From Pseudomonas mosselii (GTDB lineage Bacteria; Pseudomonadota; Gammaproteobacteria; Pseudomonadales; Pseudomonadaceae): a stretch of 64,000 nucleotides of DNA. Made by a program: the position numbers and the translations under genes. The stretch covers positions 1,078,001 to 1,142,000 of the forward strand of contig NZ_CP081966.1 in assembly GCF_019823065.1 (NCBI RefSeq). The letters run 5' to 3'. Below the pieces are notes generated by a model, which was not told the DNA's origin, searched no databases, and saw only the letters and a program-made list of their open reading frames with translations. Of the stretch, positions 37,331-47,165 are shown one piece after another (position 1 is the first letter of the stretch; every line of letters starts with the position of its first letter).

Positions 37331-38089
37331 ATGGCCGTCGCCCTCAATACACTGGTCGAGGAAGCCGAGCGCTACCTGGGCAGCGCGAAGATCCAGGACT
37401 ACTGCCCCAATGGCCTGCAGGTCGAGGGTCGCCCCCAGGTCAGCCGTATCGTCAGCGGCGTCACCGCCAGCCAGGCGCTGTTGGACGCGGCGGTCGAGGC
37501 CGAGGCAGACCTGGTGCTGGTACACCATGGCTACTTCTGGAAGGGCGAGAACCCGTGCATCACCGGGATCAAGCAGCGGCGCCTGAAGACCCTGCTCAAG
37601 CACGATATCAGCCTGCTGGCCTTCCACCTGCCGCTGGACGTGCACCCGGAAGTGGGCAACAACGTGCAGCTGGCGCGCCAGCTCGACATTACCGTCGAAG
37701 GCCCTCTGGACCCGAACAATCCCAAGGTGGTCGGCCTGGTCGGGTCGCTGGCGGAACCGGTGTCGGCGCGGGACTTCGCCCGTCGGGTGCGCGAGGCGCT
37801 GGGGCGTGAGCCGTTGGTCGTCGAGGGTGAGCAGATGATCCGCCGGGTCGGCTGGTGCACCGGCGGCGGGCAAGGCTACATCGACACCGCCATCGCCGCC
37901 GGGGTCGACTTGTTCATCAGTGGCGAGGCGTCCGAGCAGACGTTCCACAGTGCCCGCGAGAACGGCGTGAGCTTCATCGCCGCCGGCCATCACGCCACCG
38001 AGCGCTATGGCGTGCAGGCGTTGGGGGATTACCTGGCGCGACGGTTCGCGGTCGAGCACCTGTTCATCGATTGCCCGAATCCGATCTGA
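37331..38089 (+). CDS. Nif3-like dinuclear metal centre protein
   Basis: 252 residues of the Nif3/YbgI family, which forms hexamers with a two-metal site per subunit. Metal ligands are visible in VLVHHGYFWKG (His-His, about residues 62-72), FHLPLDVHPEVGNN (Asp, about 100) and AAGHHATERYGVQALG (His and Glu, about 215-230). Often associated with GTP cyclohydrolase-like activity in annotations, but the reaction is unproven. The ATG at 37331 has GAGGAG eleven bases upstream. Adjacent to algW, as in other pseudomonads. Confidence 0.92.
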   Translation: MAVALNTLVEEAERYLGSAKIQDYCPNGLQVEGRPQVSRIVSGVTASQALLDAAVEAEADLVLVHHGYFWKGENPCITGIKQRRLKTLLKHDISLLAFHLPLDVHPEVGNNVQLARQLDITVEGPLDPNNPKVVGLVGSLAEPVSARDFARRVREALGREPLVVEGEQMIRRVGWCTGGGQGYIDTAIAAGVDLFISGEASEQTFHSARENGVSFIAAGHHATERYGVQALGDYLARRFAVEHLFIDCPNPI

Positions 38090-38114
38090 CGGCCAGCAGC
38101 AAGAATGCGGTTTC

Positions 38115-38233
38115 CTGTGGGAGCGGCCTTGTGTCGCGAAAGGGCCGCAAAGCGGCCCCAAGATTTATGCGCCAACGCAAAAATTCTGGGTCTGCTACGC
38201 AGCCCTTTCGCGACACAAGGCCGCTCCACAGGG
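38115..38233. repeat. REP pair, inverted
   Basis: Facing REP units with CTGTGGGAGCGGCCTTGTGT at the left and its inverted copy ending at 38233, separated by about 30 bases. Located between tandem genes (Nif3-like and cysD), 26 bases after a stop codon. Confidence 0.8.
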
Positions 38234-38266
38234 ACCTCGCATGGCCCAAACCCCCAGTCATATCGT

Positions 38267-38283
38267 TAGATTGTTTCGATCTA
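38267..38283. promoter_or_regulatory. Candidate LysR/CysB operator upstream of cysD
   Basis: TAGAT-N7-ATCTA inverted repeat about 95 bases before cysD. CysB, a LysR-family regulator, controls sulfate activation in Pseudomonas, so position and symmetry fit, but its sites are degenerate and this is a guess. Confidence 0.3.
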
Positions 38284-38377
38284 GGCAGCCTCCTAAATAG
38301 AATCAGGTGCTGTGATAAAGTGGCTCGCTCGAACACGGCCCGCAGGCCGTCCATAAGATCGTTTTTCGTGAGTAGCC

Positions 38378-39295
38378 ATGGTCGACAATCTGACGCACTT
38401 GAAACAGCTGGAGGCGGAGAGCATCCACATCATCCGCGAGGTGGCCGCCGAGTTCGACAACCCGGTGATGCTGTACTCGATCGGCAAGGATTCCGCGGTC
38501 ATGCTGCACCTGGCGCGCAAGGCGTTCTTCCCGGGCAAGCTGCCGTTCCCGGTGATGCACGTCGACACCCAGTGGAAGTTCCAGGAGATGTACCGCTTCC
38601 GCGACAAGATGGTCGAAGAGATGGGCCTGGAGCTGATCACCCACGTCAACCCCGAGGGTGTGGCGCAGGGCATCAACCCGTTCACCCATGGCAGCTCCAA
38701 GCACACCGACATCATGAAGACCCAGGGCCTGAAGCAGGCGCTGGACAAGCATGGTTTCGACGCCGCCTTCGGTGGCGCGCGCCGCGACGAAGAGAAGTCG
38801 CGGGCCAAGGAGCGCGTCTACTCGTTCCGTGACAGCAAGCACCGCTGGGACCCGAAGAACCAGCGCCCGGAGCTGTGGAACATCTACAACGGCAAGGTCA
38901 ACAAGGGTGAGTCGATCCGCGTGTTCCCGCTGTCGAACTGGACCGAGTTGGACATCTGGCAGTACATCTACCTCGAAGGCATCCCGATCGTGCCGCTGTA
39001 CTTCGCCGCCGAGCGTGAAGTGATCGAGAAGAACGGCACCCTGATCATGATCGACGACGAGCGCATCCTCGAGCACCTGAGCGACGAGGAAAAAGCCCGC
39101 ATCGTCAAGAAGAAGGTCCGTTTCCGCACCCTTGGCTGCTATCCGTTGACGGGGGCAGTCGAGTCCGAAGCCGAAACGCTGACCGACATCATTCAGGAAA
39201 TGCTTCTGACGCGTACTTCCGAGCGTCAGGGCCGGGTCATCGACCACGATGGCGCAGGCTCCATGGAAGACAAGAAACGTCAGGGCTACTTCTAA
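38378..39295 (+). CDS. cysD: Sulfate adenylyltransferase subunit 2 CysD
   Basis: 305 residues. It forms APS from sulfate and ATP together with CysN. The PP-loop ATP pyrophosphatase motif is seen as [19 protein letters not shown] (about residues 30-48), followed by [12 protein letters not shown] and [19 protein letters not shown], all conserved in CysD. Ends EDKKRQGYF as usual. First gene of cysD-cysNC, sixteen bases before cysN. Confidence 0.97.
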   Translation: MVDNLTHLKQLEAESIHIIREVAAEFDNPVMLYSIGKDSAVMLHLARKAFFPGKLPFPVMHVDTQWKFQEMYRFRDKMVEEMGLELITHVNPEGVAQGINPFTHGSSKHTDIMKTQGLKQALDKHGFDAAFGGARRDEEKSRAKERVYSFRDSKHRWDPKNQRPELWNIYNGKVNKGESIRVFPLSNWTELDIWQYIYLEGIPIVPLYFAAEREVIEKNGTLIMIDDERILEHLSDEEKARIVKKKVRFRTLGCYPLTGAVESEAETLTDIIQEMLLTRTSERQGRVIDHDGAGSMEDKKRQGYF

Positions 39296-39311
39296 TTTTC
39301 AGGGTTACTCC

Positions 39312-41213
39312 ATGTCGCACCAATCCGATTTGATCAGCGAAGACATCCTCGCTTATCTGGCTCAGCACGAGCGCAAAGAACTGCTGCGTTTCCTCACCTG
39401 CGGCAACGTGGACGACGGCAAGAGCACCCTGATCGGGCGCCTGCTGCACGACTCGAAGATGATCTACGAGGACCACCTCGAGGCCATCACCCGCGACTCG
39501 AAAAAATCCGGCACCACCGGTGAGGAAGTCGACCTGGCGCTGCTGGTGGACGGCCTGCAGGCCGAGCGCGAGCAGGGCATCACCATCGATGTCGCCTACC
39601 GCTACTTCTCCACCGCCAAGCGCAAGTTCATCATTGCCGACACCCCGGGCCACGAGCAGTACACCCGCAACATGGCCACTGGCGCGTCCACCTGCGACCT
39701 GGCGATTATCCTGGTCGATGCCCGCTACGGCGTGCAGACCCAGACCCGCCGACACAGCTACATCGCCTCGTTGCTGGGCATCAAGCACATCGTCGTCGCG
39801 GTCAACAAGATGGACCTCAAGGGCTTCGACGAGCAGGTCTTCGAGTCGATCAAGGCCGACTACCTGAAGTTCGCCGAGGGCATCAACCTCAAGCCGAGCA
39901 GCCTGCACTTCGTGCCGATGTCGGCGCTCAAGGGCGACAACGTGGTCAACCGCAGCGAGCGTTCGCCCTGGTACACGGGCCCGGCGCTGATGGAGATCCT
40001 CGAGACCGTTGAGATCGCCGCCGACCGCAACGTCACCGACCTGCGTTTCCCGGTGCAGTACGTCAACCGTCCGAACCTGAACTTCCGTGGCTTCGCCGGT
40101 ACCATCGCCGGTGGCGTGGTGCACAAGGGTGACGAGATCGTCGTGCTGCCGTCGGGCAAGAGCAGCCGGGTCAAGTCCATCGTCACCTATGAAGGCGAGT
40201 TGGAGAACGCCGGCCCCGGCCAGGCCGTGACCCTGACCATGGAAGACGAGATCGACATCTCCCGTGGCGACCTGCTGGTGCATGCCGATAACGTACCGCC
40301 GGTCACCGACCAGTTCGATGCCATGCTGGTGTGGATGGCCGAGGAGCCAATGCTCCCGGGCAAGAAGTACGACATCAAGCGCGCCACCAGCTACGTGCCG
40401 GGCTCGATTGCCAGCATCACCCACAAGGTCGATGTGAACACTTTGGAGCAGGGCGCCGCCAGCGCGCTGCAGCTCAACGAGATCGGCCGGGTCAAGGTCG
40501 CGCTGGACAGCGCCATCGCCCTGGACGGCTACGAGAGCAACCGCACCACCGGCGCGTTCATCGTCATCGATCGCCTGACCAACGGCACGGTCGGTGCCGG
40601 CATGATCATCGCCCCGCCGGTACTGCCGCACGGCAGCACCGGCCAGCACGGCAAGCTGGCCCATGTGTCCACCGAGGAGCGCGCCCTGCGCTTCGGCCAG
40701 CAGCCGGCCACCGTGCTGTTCAGCGGCCTGTCCGGCGCCGGCAAGAGCACCCTGGCCTATGCCGTGGAGCGCAAGCTGTTCGACATGGGCCGCGCGGTCT
40801 ATGTGCTCGATGGCCAGAACCTGCGCCACGACCTGAACAAGGGCCTGCCGCAGGACCGCGCCGGCCGCACGGAGAACTGGCGTCGCGCCGCCCATGTGGC
40901 GCGCCAGTTCAACGAAGCCGGCCTGCTGACCCTGGCAGCGTTCGTTGCCCCGGATGCCGAAGGCCGCGAGCAGGCCAGGGCGCTGATCGGCAAAGAGCGT
41001 CTGGTCACCGTCTATGTGCAGGCGTCGCCGCTGGTGTGCCGTGAGCGTGATCCGCAAGGGCTGTACGCGGCCGGTGGCGACAACATTCCGGGCGAGAGCT
41101 TCCCGTTCGACGTGCCGCTGGATGCGGACCTGGTGATCGACACCCAGTCGGTCAGTGTCGATGAAGGTGTGAAGCTGGTGCTGGATGTGCTGCGTCAGCG
41201 TGGTGCGATCTGA
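39312..41213 (+). CDS. cysNC: Bifunctional CysN-CysC (ATP sulfurylase GTPase / APS kinase)
   Basis: 633 residues, the fused form found in pseudomonads. The N-terminal GTPase (about 1-440) has G1 [16 protein letters not shown]3 [13 protein letters not shown] and G4 NKMDLKGF and drives sulfate adenylation by CysD. The C-terminal APS kinase (about 450-633) has its own P-loop [15 protein letters not shown] and the [13 protein letters not shown] segment; it makes PAPS. The start is the ATG at 39312 ([12 protein letters not shown]); the longer frame from 39249 overlaps cysD. A strong terminator follows. Confidence 0.97.
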   Translation: MSHQSDLISEDILAYLAQHERKELLRFLTCGNVDDGKSTLIGRLLHDSKMIYEDHLEAITRDSKKSGTTGEEVDLALLVDGLQAEREQGITIDVAYRYFSTAKRKFIIADTPGHEQYTRNMATGASTCDLAIILVDARYGVQTQTRRHSYIASLLGIKHIVVAVNKMDLKGFDEQVFESIKADYLKFAEGINLKPSSLHFVPMSALKGDNVVNRSERSPWYTGPALMEILETVEIAADRNVTDLRFPVQYVNRPNLNFRGFAGTIAGGVVHKGDEIVVLPSGKSSRVKSIVTYEGELENAGPGQAVTLTMEDEIDISRGDLLVHADNVPPVTDQFDAMLVWMAEEPMLPGKKYDIKRATSYVPGSIASITHKVDVNTLEQGAASALQLNEIGRVKVALDSAIALDGYESNRTTGAFIVIDRLTNGTVGAGMIIAPPVLPHGSTGQHGKLAHVSTEERALRFGQQPATVLFSGLSGAGKSTLAYAVERKLFDMGRAVYVLDGQNLRHDLNKGLPQDRAGRTENWRRAAHVARQFNEAGLLTLAAFVAPDAEGREQARALIGKERLVTVYVQASPLVCRERDPQGLYAAGGDNIPGESFPFDVPLDADLVIDTQSVSVDEGVKLVLDVLRQRGAI

Positions 41214-41231
41214 GTAACCGTGTGATCTGAG

Positions 41232-41256
41232 AAACCCCGCTTCGGCGGGGTTTTTT
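41232..41256 (+). terminator. Rho-independent terminator after cysNC
   Basis: AACCCCGC-TTC-GGCGGGGTT followed by TTTTT: a GC-rich stem with tetraloop and T-run, 19 bases after the cysNC stop. Confidence 0.9.
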
Positions 41257-41300
41257 GTTTGCTTCGGGAGAGTTGGGCTGCACAGCAGCCCCTGGCATTG

Positions 41301-41780
41301 CTAGATATGTTTCTCGGAAACGGGAATCACCCGCCGTTCCTTCACCGCCTTGTACGAAAAGCTCGAATAGATCTCCTTCACCCCCGGCAACCGTTGCAGC
41401 ACCTCCCGGGTGAACTCGCCAAACGACTCCAGGTCCCGCGCCAGGATCTCCAGCAAAAAATCATAGCGCCCGGAGATGTTGTGGCAGGCGACGATCTCGG
41501 GAATTTCCATCAGCCGCTGCTCGAACGCCAGGGCCATCTCCTTGGTGTGCGAGTCCATCATGATGCTGACGAACGCGGTCACTCCGAAGCCCAGCGACTT
41601 GGGCGAAAGAATGGCCTGGTAGCCGGTGATGTAGCCGTTGTCCTCCAGCAGCTTGACCCGGCGCCAGCAGGGCGAAGTGGTCAGGGCAACCTGGTCGGCG
41701 AGTTCGGAAACGGTCAGGCGGGCGTTGTCCTGCAGGGCGGCGAGCAGGGCGCGGTCGGTACGGTCGAGAGCTGAAGGCAT
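41301..41780 (-). CDS. Lrp/AsnC-family regulator (MdeR-like)
   Basis: 159 residues. N-terminal helix-turn-helix (LDRTDRALLAALQDNARLTVSELADQVALTTSPCWRRVKLLEDNGYI, about residues 4-50) and C-terminal RAM ligand-binding domain (about 70-150). It is transcribed away from the methionine gamma-lyase gene with 127 bases between them. P. putida MdeR, a leucine-responsive-like regulator, activates mdeAB from exactly this location (established), so this is the likely orthologue; methionine would be the expected effector. Confidence 0.85.
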   Translation of the reverse strand: MPSALDRTDRALLAALQDNARLTVSELADQVALTTSPCWRRVKLLEDNGYITGYQAILSPKSLGFGVTAFVSIMMDSHTKEMALAFEQRLMEIPEIVACHNISGRYDFLLEILARDLESFGEFTREVLQRLPGVKEIYSSFSYKAVKERRVIPVSEKHI

Positions 41781-41820
41781 ATCTTGCCCTCCTGATTCTA
41801 TTTTTGTTGTTTTTCTTTCA

Positions 41821-41848
41821 AAACTTGCGCAATTGCGTGGGCAAGTTT
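41821..41848. promoter_or_regulatory. Nested palindrome in the mdeR-mdeA gap
   Basis: Outer inverted repeat AAACTTGC - 12 bases - GCAAGTTT encloses a perfect 10-bp palindrome CGCAATTGCG at 41828-41837. It lies between the divergent Lrp-type regulator and mdeA, close to where an activator would bind. A second palindrome ATAAGCTTAT is at 41874-41883. Likely regulator site, inferred from symmetry and position. Confidence 0.5.
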
Positions 41849-41907
41849 GGAAAAAGCGCGGCAGCTTGGTGGCATAAGCTTATAACAAACCACAAGAGGC
41901 TGTTGCC

Positions 41908-43104
41908 ATGCGCGACTCCAACAAAAACACCGGTTTCTCCACGCGGGCCATCCACCATGGCTATGACCCGCTGTCCCACGGCGGCGCCCTGGTGCCGCCG
42001 GTGTACCAGACCGCCACCTATGCCTTCCCCACCGTCGAGTACGGCGCCGCCTGCTTCGCGGGCGAGGAACCGGGGCATTTCTATAGCCGAATTTCCAATC
42101 CGACCCTGGCCCTGCTGGAGCAGCGCATGGCGTCCCTGGAAGGGGGCGAGGCCGGGCTGGCGCTGGCCTCCGGGATGGGCGCCATCACCGCCACGCTATG
42201 GACGCTGCTACGTCCGGGTGACGAGCTGATCGTTGGCAGTACCCTGTACGGCTGCACCTTCGCCTACCTGCACCACGGTATCGGCGAGTTCGGCGTGAAG
42301 ATCCGCCATGTCGACCTCAACGACATCCCGGCACTGCGGGCCGCGATCACCTCGAAGACGCGGATGATCTATTTCGAGACCCCGGCCAACCCCAACATGC
42401 AGCTGGTGGACATTGCCGCGGTGGTCGATGCCGCCCGGGGCCACGACCTGAGCATCGTGGTCGACAACACCTACTGCACGCCTTACCTGCAACGCCCGCT
42501 GGAACTGGGCGTGGACCTGGTGGTGCATTCGGCCACCAAGTACCTGTCCGGGCATGGCGATATCACCGCCGGGCTGGTGGTCGGGCGCAAGGCACTGGTC
42601 GACCGTATCCGCCTGGAAGGGCTCAAGGACATGACCGGCGCGGTGCTGTCGCCCCATGACGCGGCGCTGCTGATGCGCGGCCTCAAGACCCTGGCCCTGC
42701 GCATGGACCGTCACTGCGCCAATGCTCAGCAGGTGGCCGAGTTCCTCGCCGAACAATCACAGGTCGAGCTGCTGCACTACCCGGGGCTGCCGTCCTTTGC
42801 GCAGTACGCGCTGGCCCAGCGGCAGATGCGCCTGCCGGGCGGCATGATCGCCTTCGAGCTCAAGGGCGGGATCGAGGCCGGTCGTCGCTTCATGAACGCC
42901 CTGCAGCTGTTCAGCCGCGCGGTGAGCCTGGGCGATGCCGAGTCGCTGGCCCAGCACCCGGCGAGCATGACCCACTCCAGCTATACCCAGCAGGAGCGTG
43001 CCGAGCATGGCATCTCGGAAGGGCTGGTGCGCTTGTCGGTGGGGCTGGAGGACATCGACGACCTGCTCGCCGACATTGCCCAGGCCTTGAAGGCCTGCGC
43101 CTGA
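41908..43104 (+). CDS. mdeA: Methionine gamma-lyase MdeA
   Basis: 398 residues, the same length as the P. putida enzyme. PLP-dependent; it splits L-methionine to methanethiol, ammonia and 2-oxobutyrate. The PLP lysine is Lys211 in HSATKYLSGH, and Cys116 in LYGCTF, diagnostic for methionine gamma-lyase against cystathionine enzymes, is present. Other markers are GHFYSRISNPT, ASGMGAI and VVDNTYCTPYLQRP. It begins MRDSNKNTGFSTRAIHHGYDP. Upstream is the divergent Lrp-type regulator, downstream mdeB, which should consume the 2-oxobutyrate. Confidence 0.96.
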   Translation: MRDSNKNTGFSTRAIHHGYDPLSHGGALVPPVYQTATYAFPTVEYGAACFAGEEPGHFYSRISNPTLALLEQRMASLEGGEAGLALASGMGAITATLWTLLRPGDELIVGSTLYGCTFAYLHHGIGEFGVKIRHVDLNDIPALRAAITSKTRMIYFETPANPNMQLVDIAAVVDAARGHDLSIVVDNTYCTPYLQRPLELGVDLVVHSATKYLSGHGDITAGLVVGRKALVDRIRLEGLKDMTGAVLSPHDAALLMRGLKTLALRMDRHCANAQQVAEFLAEQSQVELLHYPGLPSFAQYALAQRQMRLPGGMIAFELKGGIEAGRRFMNALQLFSRAVSLGDAESLAQHPASMTHSSYTQQERAEHGISEGLVRLSVGLEDIDDLLADIAQALKACA

Positions 43105-43128
43105 ACCGCCACGGACGAGGCCTGCGCG

Positions 43129-45819
43129 ATGGTAGCAATGATGAACCCGAACGAGCCGTTGACGGCCCTGGAAACCGCGCTGGACAGTGACCCCGGTGAA
43201 ACCGCCGAATGGTGCGAGGCCCTGTCCTCGACCCTGGCCCACTGCGGGCCGGCACGGGCGCGCTACCTGCTGCAGCGCCTGCAGGCCCATGCCCTGGAGC
43301 TGGGCCTGGAGCGTGAGGCCCAGGCCTTCTCGGCCTACCGCAACACTTTGCCGGTGGAGCAGCAGGGCAACTATCCGGGCGACTTGGAACTGGACGAGCG
43401 AATCACCGGCATCCTGCGCTGGAACGCCCTGGCCATGGTGGTACGGGCCAACCATGCCTACGGCGAGCTGGGCGGGCATATCGCCAGCTATGCCTCGGCG
43501 GCGGAAATCTTCGAGGTCGGTTTCCAGCACTTTTTCCGGGGCGAGGGCGGCGGCGCGCAGCGCAGTGGCGACCTGGTGTTCTTCCAGCCGCACTCGGCGC
43601 CGGGTATCTATGCCCGCGCCTTCCTTGAAGGGCGCCTGAGCGAGGCGCAACTGGCCAACTACCGCCAGGAGGTCGCGGGAAACGGCCTGTGCTCCTATCC
43701 GCATCCCTGGCTGATGCCTGACTTCTGGCAGTTCCCCACCGGCTCCATGGGCATCGGCCCACTCAATGCCATCTACCAGGCGCGGTTCATGCGCTACCTG
43801 CAGCACCGCGGTCTGCTCGATACTTCGGCGCGGCATGTGTGGGGCGTGTTCGGCGATGGCGAGATGGACGAGCCGGAATCGATCGCCGGCCTGACCCTGG
43901 CGGCCCGCGAAGGCCTGGACAACCTGACCTTCATCGTCAACTGCAATCTGCAGCGCCTGGATGGCCCGGTGCGTGGCAACGGCCAGATCATCCAGGAACT
44001 CGAAGCGCTGTTCAGCGGCGCCGGCTGGAACGTGATCAAGGTGCTGTGGGGCTCGGAGTGGGACGCGCTGTTCGCCCGGGATCATGAGCATGCGCTGCTG
44101 CGCCAGCTGGCGGCGACACCCGACGGGCAATTCCAGACCCTCGGCGCCAAGGACGGCAGCTACAACCTCGAGCACTTCTTCAAGCAGAACCCGGCCCTGC
44201 AGCGCTTGGTGGCGCACATGAGCGCCGACGAGATCAACGCCCTCAAGCGTGGTGGCCACGATTTTCGCAAGCTGCATGCCGCCTATGCCGCGGCCAAGGC
44301 CTGCAAGGGCCGGCCGACGGTGATCCTGGCCAAGACCAAGAAAGGCTACGGCATGAGCAGTGCCGGTGAGTCGCGGATGACCGCGCACCAGGCCAAGAAG
44401 CTCGATGTTCAGGCACTGCTGGCCTTCCGCGACCGCTTCCACCTGCCGCTGTCGGACGAGGAAGTGGAGCAGTTGCGTTTCTACCGTCCGGCCGCCGACA
44501 GCCCGGAGATGATCTACCTGCGCCAGCGCCGCGAGGCCCTGGGCGGGCCGCTGCCGGTGCGGCGCAGCGACTGCGCCGGCCTGCCCGTGCCGGACCTGGA
44601 CAGCTTCGCCGGCTTTGCCCTGCGCGCCGAGGGCAAGGAGATGTCCACCACCATGGCTGCCGTGCGCCTGCTTGGCAACTGGCTCAAGGTGCCGGGATTG
44701 GGGCCGCGGGTGGTGCCGATCGTCGCCGACGAGGCACGCACCTTCGGCATGGCCAGCCTGTTCCGCCAGATCGGCATCTACTCGCCCCAGGGGCAACGCT
44801 ACGAGCCGGAGGACGCCGGCTCGCTGCTGGTCTACAAGGAAGCGCGCGACGGCCAGTTGCTGGAGGAGGGCATCACCGAGGCCGGGGCGATCTCTTCCTG
44901 GATCGCGGCGGCGACTGCCTATGCCGTGCATGGCGAGGCGATGCTGCCGGTGTACATCTATTACTCGATGTTCGGCTTCCAGCGGGTCGGCGACCTGATC
45001 TGGGCCGCCGCCGACCAGCGCGCCCGCGGCCTGTTGCTCGGCGCCACCGCGGGGCGTACCACGCTGGGTGGCGAGGGGCTGCAGCACCAGGACGGCTCGA
45101 GCCTGGTCATGGCTTCCATGGTGCCCAATTGCCGTGCCTGGGACCCGTGCTTTGCCGGCGAGCTGGCGGTGATCCTCGAGCATGCCGCGCGGCGCATGCT
45201 GGTGGAGCAGCGGGACGAGTTCCACTATGTGGCGGTGATGAATGAAAACTACCCGCAGCCGTCATTGCCCGAGGACATGCACGAGGATGTGTTGCGAGGC
45301 ATGTACCGGCTTGCCCGGCATGCGTCGGCAGCGTCCCGTGGTCAGGTACGGCTGTTGGGTTCGGGCACCATCCTGCGCGAGGTGATCGCCGCCGGCGAGT
45401 TGTTGGCCAGCGACTGGCAGGTCGACAGCGAGGTGTTCAGCGTCACCAGCTTCAGCGAGCTGGCGCGTGGGGCCAGGGATGCGCAACGCCTGGCGATGGC
45501 CGGGGAGCAAGCGGATTGTCACGTGCGTCATAGCCTGCCAGGTGATGCCCCGGTGATCGCGGCCAGCGACTATGTGCGTGCCTGGCCGCAACTGATTGCC
45601 GAGTATGTACAGGCGCCCTACATCACCCTGGGCACCGATGGATTCGGGCGCAGTGATACGCGTCAACAACTGCGGCGGTTCTTCGAGGTGGATCGGCATG
45701 CCGTGGTGCTGGCGGCATTGTACGGGCTGGTGTGCCAGGGCGTGCTGCCGGCAGATGTGCTGGGGCAGGCAAGGGCGCGGTATGGGATTGGCGAGGAGGG
45801 GGCGGCCTGGTATCGGTGA
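43129..45819 (+). CDS. mdeB: 2-oxoacid dehydrogenase E1 (homodimeric, MdeB-type)
   Basis: 896 residues, related to the AceE-type homodimeric pyruvate dehydrogenase E1. The thiamine diphosphate motif is intact: FGDGEMDEPES ... NCNLQRLDGPVRGNG (about residues 241-285). Further AceE-like blocks are SYPHPWLMPDFWQFPTGSMG, TKKGYGM and GRTTLGGEGLQHQDGSS. Located 24 bases after mdeA; in P. putida mdeB encodes the 2-oxobutyrate-decarboxylating E1 that follows methionine gamma-lyase. No dedicated E2/E3 is in the window, so it would borrow partners. Start at 43129 has GAGG eight bases upstream. Confidence 0.92.
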   Translation: MVAMMNPNEPLTALETALDSDPGETAEWCEALSSTLAHCGPARARYLLQRLQAHALELGLEREAQAFSAYRNTLPVEQQGNYPGDLELDERITGILRWNALAMVVRANHAYGELGGHIASYASAAEIFEVGFQHFFRGEGGGAQRSGDLVFFQPHSAPGIYARAFLEGRLSEAQLANYRQEVAGNGLCSYPHPWLMPDFWQFPTGSMGIGPLNAIYQARFMRYLQHRGLLDTSARHVWGVFGDGEMDEPESIAGLTLAAREGLDNLTFIVNCNLQRLDGPVRGNGQIIQELEALFSGAGWNVIKVLWGSEWDALFARDHEHALLRQLAATPDGQFQTLGAKDGSYNLEHFFKQNPALQRLVAHMSADEINALKRGGHDFRKLHAAYAAAKACKGRPTVILAKTKKGYGMSSAGESRMTAHQAKKLDVQALLAFRDRFHLPLSDEEVEQLRFYRPAADSPEMIYLRQRREALGGPLPVRRSDCAGLPVPDLDSFAGFALRAEGKEMSTTMAAVRLLGNWLKVPGLGPRVVPIVADEARTFGMASLFRQIGIYSPQGQRYEPEDAGSLLVYKEARDGQLLEEGITEAGAISSWIAAATAYAVHGEAMLPVYIYYSMFGFQRVGDLIWAAADQRARGLLLGATAGRTTLGGEGLQHQDGSSLVMASMVPNCRAWDPCFAGELAVILEHAARRMLVEQRDEFHYVAVMNENYPQPSLPEDMHEDVLRGMYRLARHASAASRGQVRLLGSGTILREVIAAGELLASDWQVDSEVFSVTSFSELARGARDAQRLAMAGEQADCHVRHSLPGDAPVIAASDYVRAWPQLIAEYVQAPYITLGTDGFGRSDTRQQLRRFFEVDRHAVVLAALYGLVCQGVLPADVLGQARARYGIGEEGAAWYR

Positions 45820-45830
45820 GGTGATCTGGG

Positions 45831-45864
45831 CTGGCCCTGTCGCGGGGCAAGCCCGCTCCCACGG
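45831..45864. repeat. Single REP-like unit
   Basis: CTGGCCCTGTCGCGGGGCAA followed by GCCCGCTCCCAC, a lone REP-type unit of the second type seen in P. putida. It sits between mdeB and the terminator. Confidence 0.55.
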
Positions 45865-45892
45865 AGTGATATGTCTGGTAGATCACGCTCAC

Positions 45893-45920
45893 AAAAAAGG
45901 CCTCTTTCGAGGCCTTCTTC
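45893..45920. terminator. Bidirectional terminator mdeB / yhcB
   Basis: AAGGCCTC - TTTC - GAGGCCTT with A-run before and T-rich tail after, between convergent mdeB and yhcB. It can serve both strands. Confidence 0.8.
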
Positions 45921-45931
45921 ATGTCATCGAC

Positions 45932-46369
45932 TCAACGCTTGAGCCCGTAGCTCTCGTCGAGCATGCCCGGCGAATTCGGGGCCTTCGGTGCGTAGTCGCG
46001 CGGCACCTCGGCGGTGTCCTTCGGCGGTGTCAGGCGATCGCGCGGGCCTTGCGCGGCTTCCGAGTGCAGCGCGGCCAGCAGGCGCTGGCGGGTCAGCTCG
46101 TCCAGGGCCAGGCGGTTGGCGCCGTCGGCCAGGTGATCCTGGACGTCCTGGTAGCTCTGGGTCAGCTTCTTGACCAGCGAAGCGGTGCTGTTGAAGTGGG
46201 TCACCACTTCATTCTGGTAATTGTCGAAGCGCTGCTGGATGTCATCCAGCTGGCGTTGGGTGTTGCTCGGTGCCGCATTGGGCAGCAGGCGGGCCAGCGC
46301 GAAACCGACGACGACGCCGACAACCAGGGCCAGGGTCGGCAGCAACCAAACAAGGAGCGAGTGTTCCAC
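45932..46369 (-). CDS. zapG: YhcB/ZapG-like envelope protein (DUF1043)
   Basis: 145 residues. An N-terminal membrane helix (about residues 6-28), then a coiled coil including NTQRQLDDIQQRFDNYQNEVVTHFNSTASLVKKLTQSYQDV (about 35-76), matching YhcB/ZapG (DUF1043), linked to cell division and envelope growth. The tail is Pro-rich. Single gene, convergent with mdeB, and divergent from the hydrolase at 46505. Confidence 0.88.
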   Translation of the reverse strand: MEHSLLVWLLPTLALVVGVVVGFALARLLPNAAPSNTQRQLDDIQQRFDNYQNEVVTHFNSTASLVKKLTQSYQDVQDHLADGANRLALDELTRQRLLAALHSEAAQGPRDRLTPPKDTAEVPRDYAPKAPNSPGMLDESYGLKR

Positions 46370-46504
46370 GAGTCCTTCCTCTATAAACGGCTTTGCTTTA
46401 CGTTAACGGCTCAGACCTGCGCTGTATACCGCGAGCGATCGCAAATCAGAACAGAATTCCTCAGCTAGACGAGTCGACCCTCCTCGAGGTCACGGAGTAG
46501 TGCC

Positions 46505-47140
46505 TTGCTTATCCGCGAAACACCCTTGTTCATCGATGGCCCGTGCGGCCAGCTGGAAGCCTTGTACCTGGACGTGGCCGACGCCCGTGGCGCGGTGCTG
46601 ATCTGCCACCCCAACCCGGTCCAGGGCGGCACCATGCTCAACAAGGTGGTGTCGACCCTGCAACGCACCGCCCGTGACGCCGGCTACGTCACCTTGCGCT
46701 TCAACTACCGCGGTGTCGGCCAGAGTGCCGGCAGCCATGACATGGGTGCCGGTGAAGTGGCCGACGCCGAGGCCGCTGCCGCCTGGCTACGCGCGCAGCA
46801 TCCCGAGCTGCCCCTGGTGCTGATGGGCTTCTCCTTCGGTGGCTTCGTTGCCGCCAGCCTGGCCGGGCGCCTGGAGGCCGGGGGCGCGGCCCTGCAACAC
46901 CTGTTCATGATCGCCCCGGCGGTGATGCGCTTGAGCGAGCAGTTCCCGCTGCCCGAGCGCGTCGACCTCACGGTGGTGCAGCCGGACACCGACGAGGTGG
47001 TCGATCCGCAGCTGGTCTACGACTGGTCGAATGACCTGTCGCGCCCCCATGAGCTGCTGAAAGTGGCAGAATGCGGACACTTCTTCCATGGCAAGCTGAC
47101 CGATCTGAAGGATCTGCTGCTGCCGCGCCTTTCGAACTGA
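46505..47140 (+). CDS. Alpha/beta hydrolase upstream of trpS
   Basis: 211 residues, a small alpha/beta hydrolase. It has the [15 protein letters not shown] segment, [13 protein letters not shown], nucleophile elbow GFSFGGFV (about residues 112-119), catalytic Asp in [10 protein letters not shown] and His in CGHFFHG, the usual set. It starts with TTG at 46505, seven bases after GGAG. The substrate is unknown. It lies 25 bases before trpS on the same strand and is probably co-transcribed, an arrangement I recall from other pseudomonads. Confidence 0.88.
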   Translation: MLIRETPLFIDGPCGQLEALYLDVADARGAVLICHPNPVQGGTMLNKVVSTLQRTARDAGYVTLRFNYRGVGQSAGSHDMGAGEVADAEAAAAWLRAQHPELPLVLMGFSFGGFVAASLAGRLEAGGAALQHLFMIAPAVMRLSEQFPLPERVDLTVVQPDTDEVVDPQLVYDWSNDLSRPHELLKVAECGHFFHGKLTDLKDLLLPRLSN

Positions 47141-47165
47141 GCCAAGCCTGAATAAGCGAACACCC

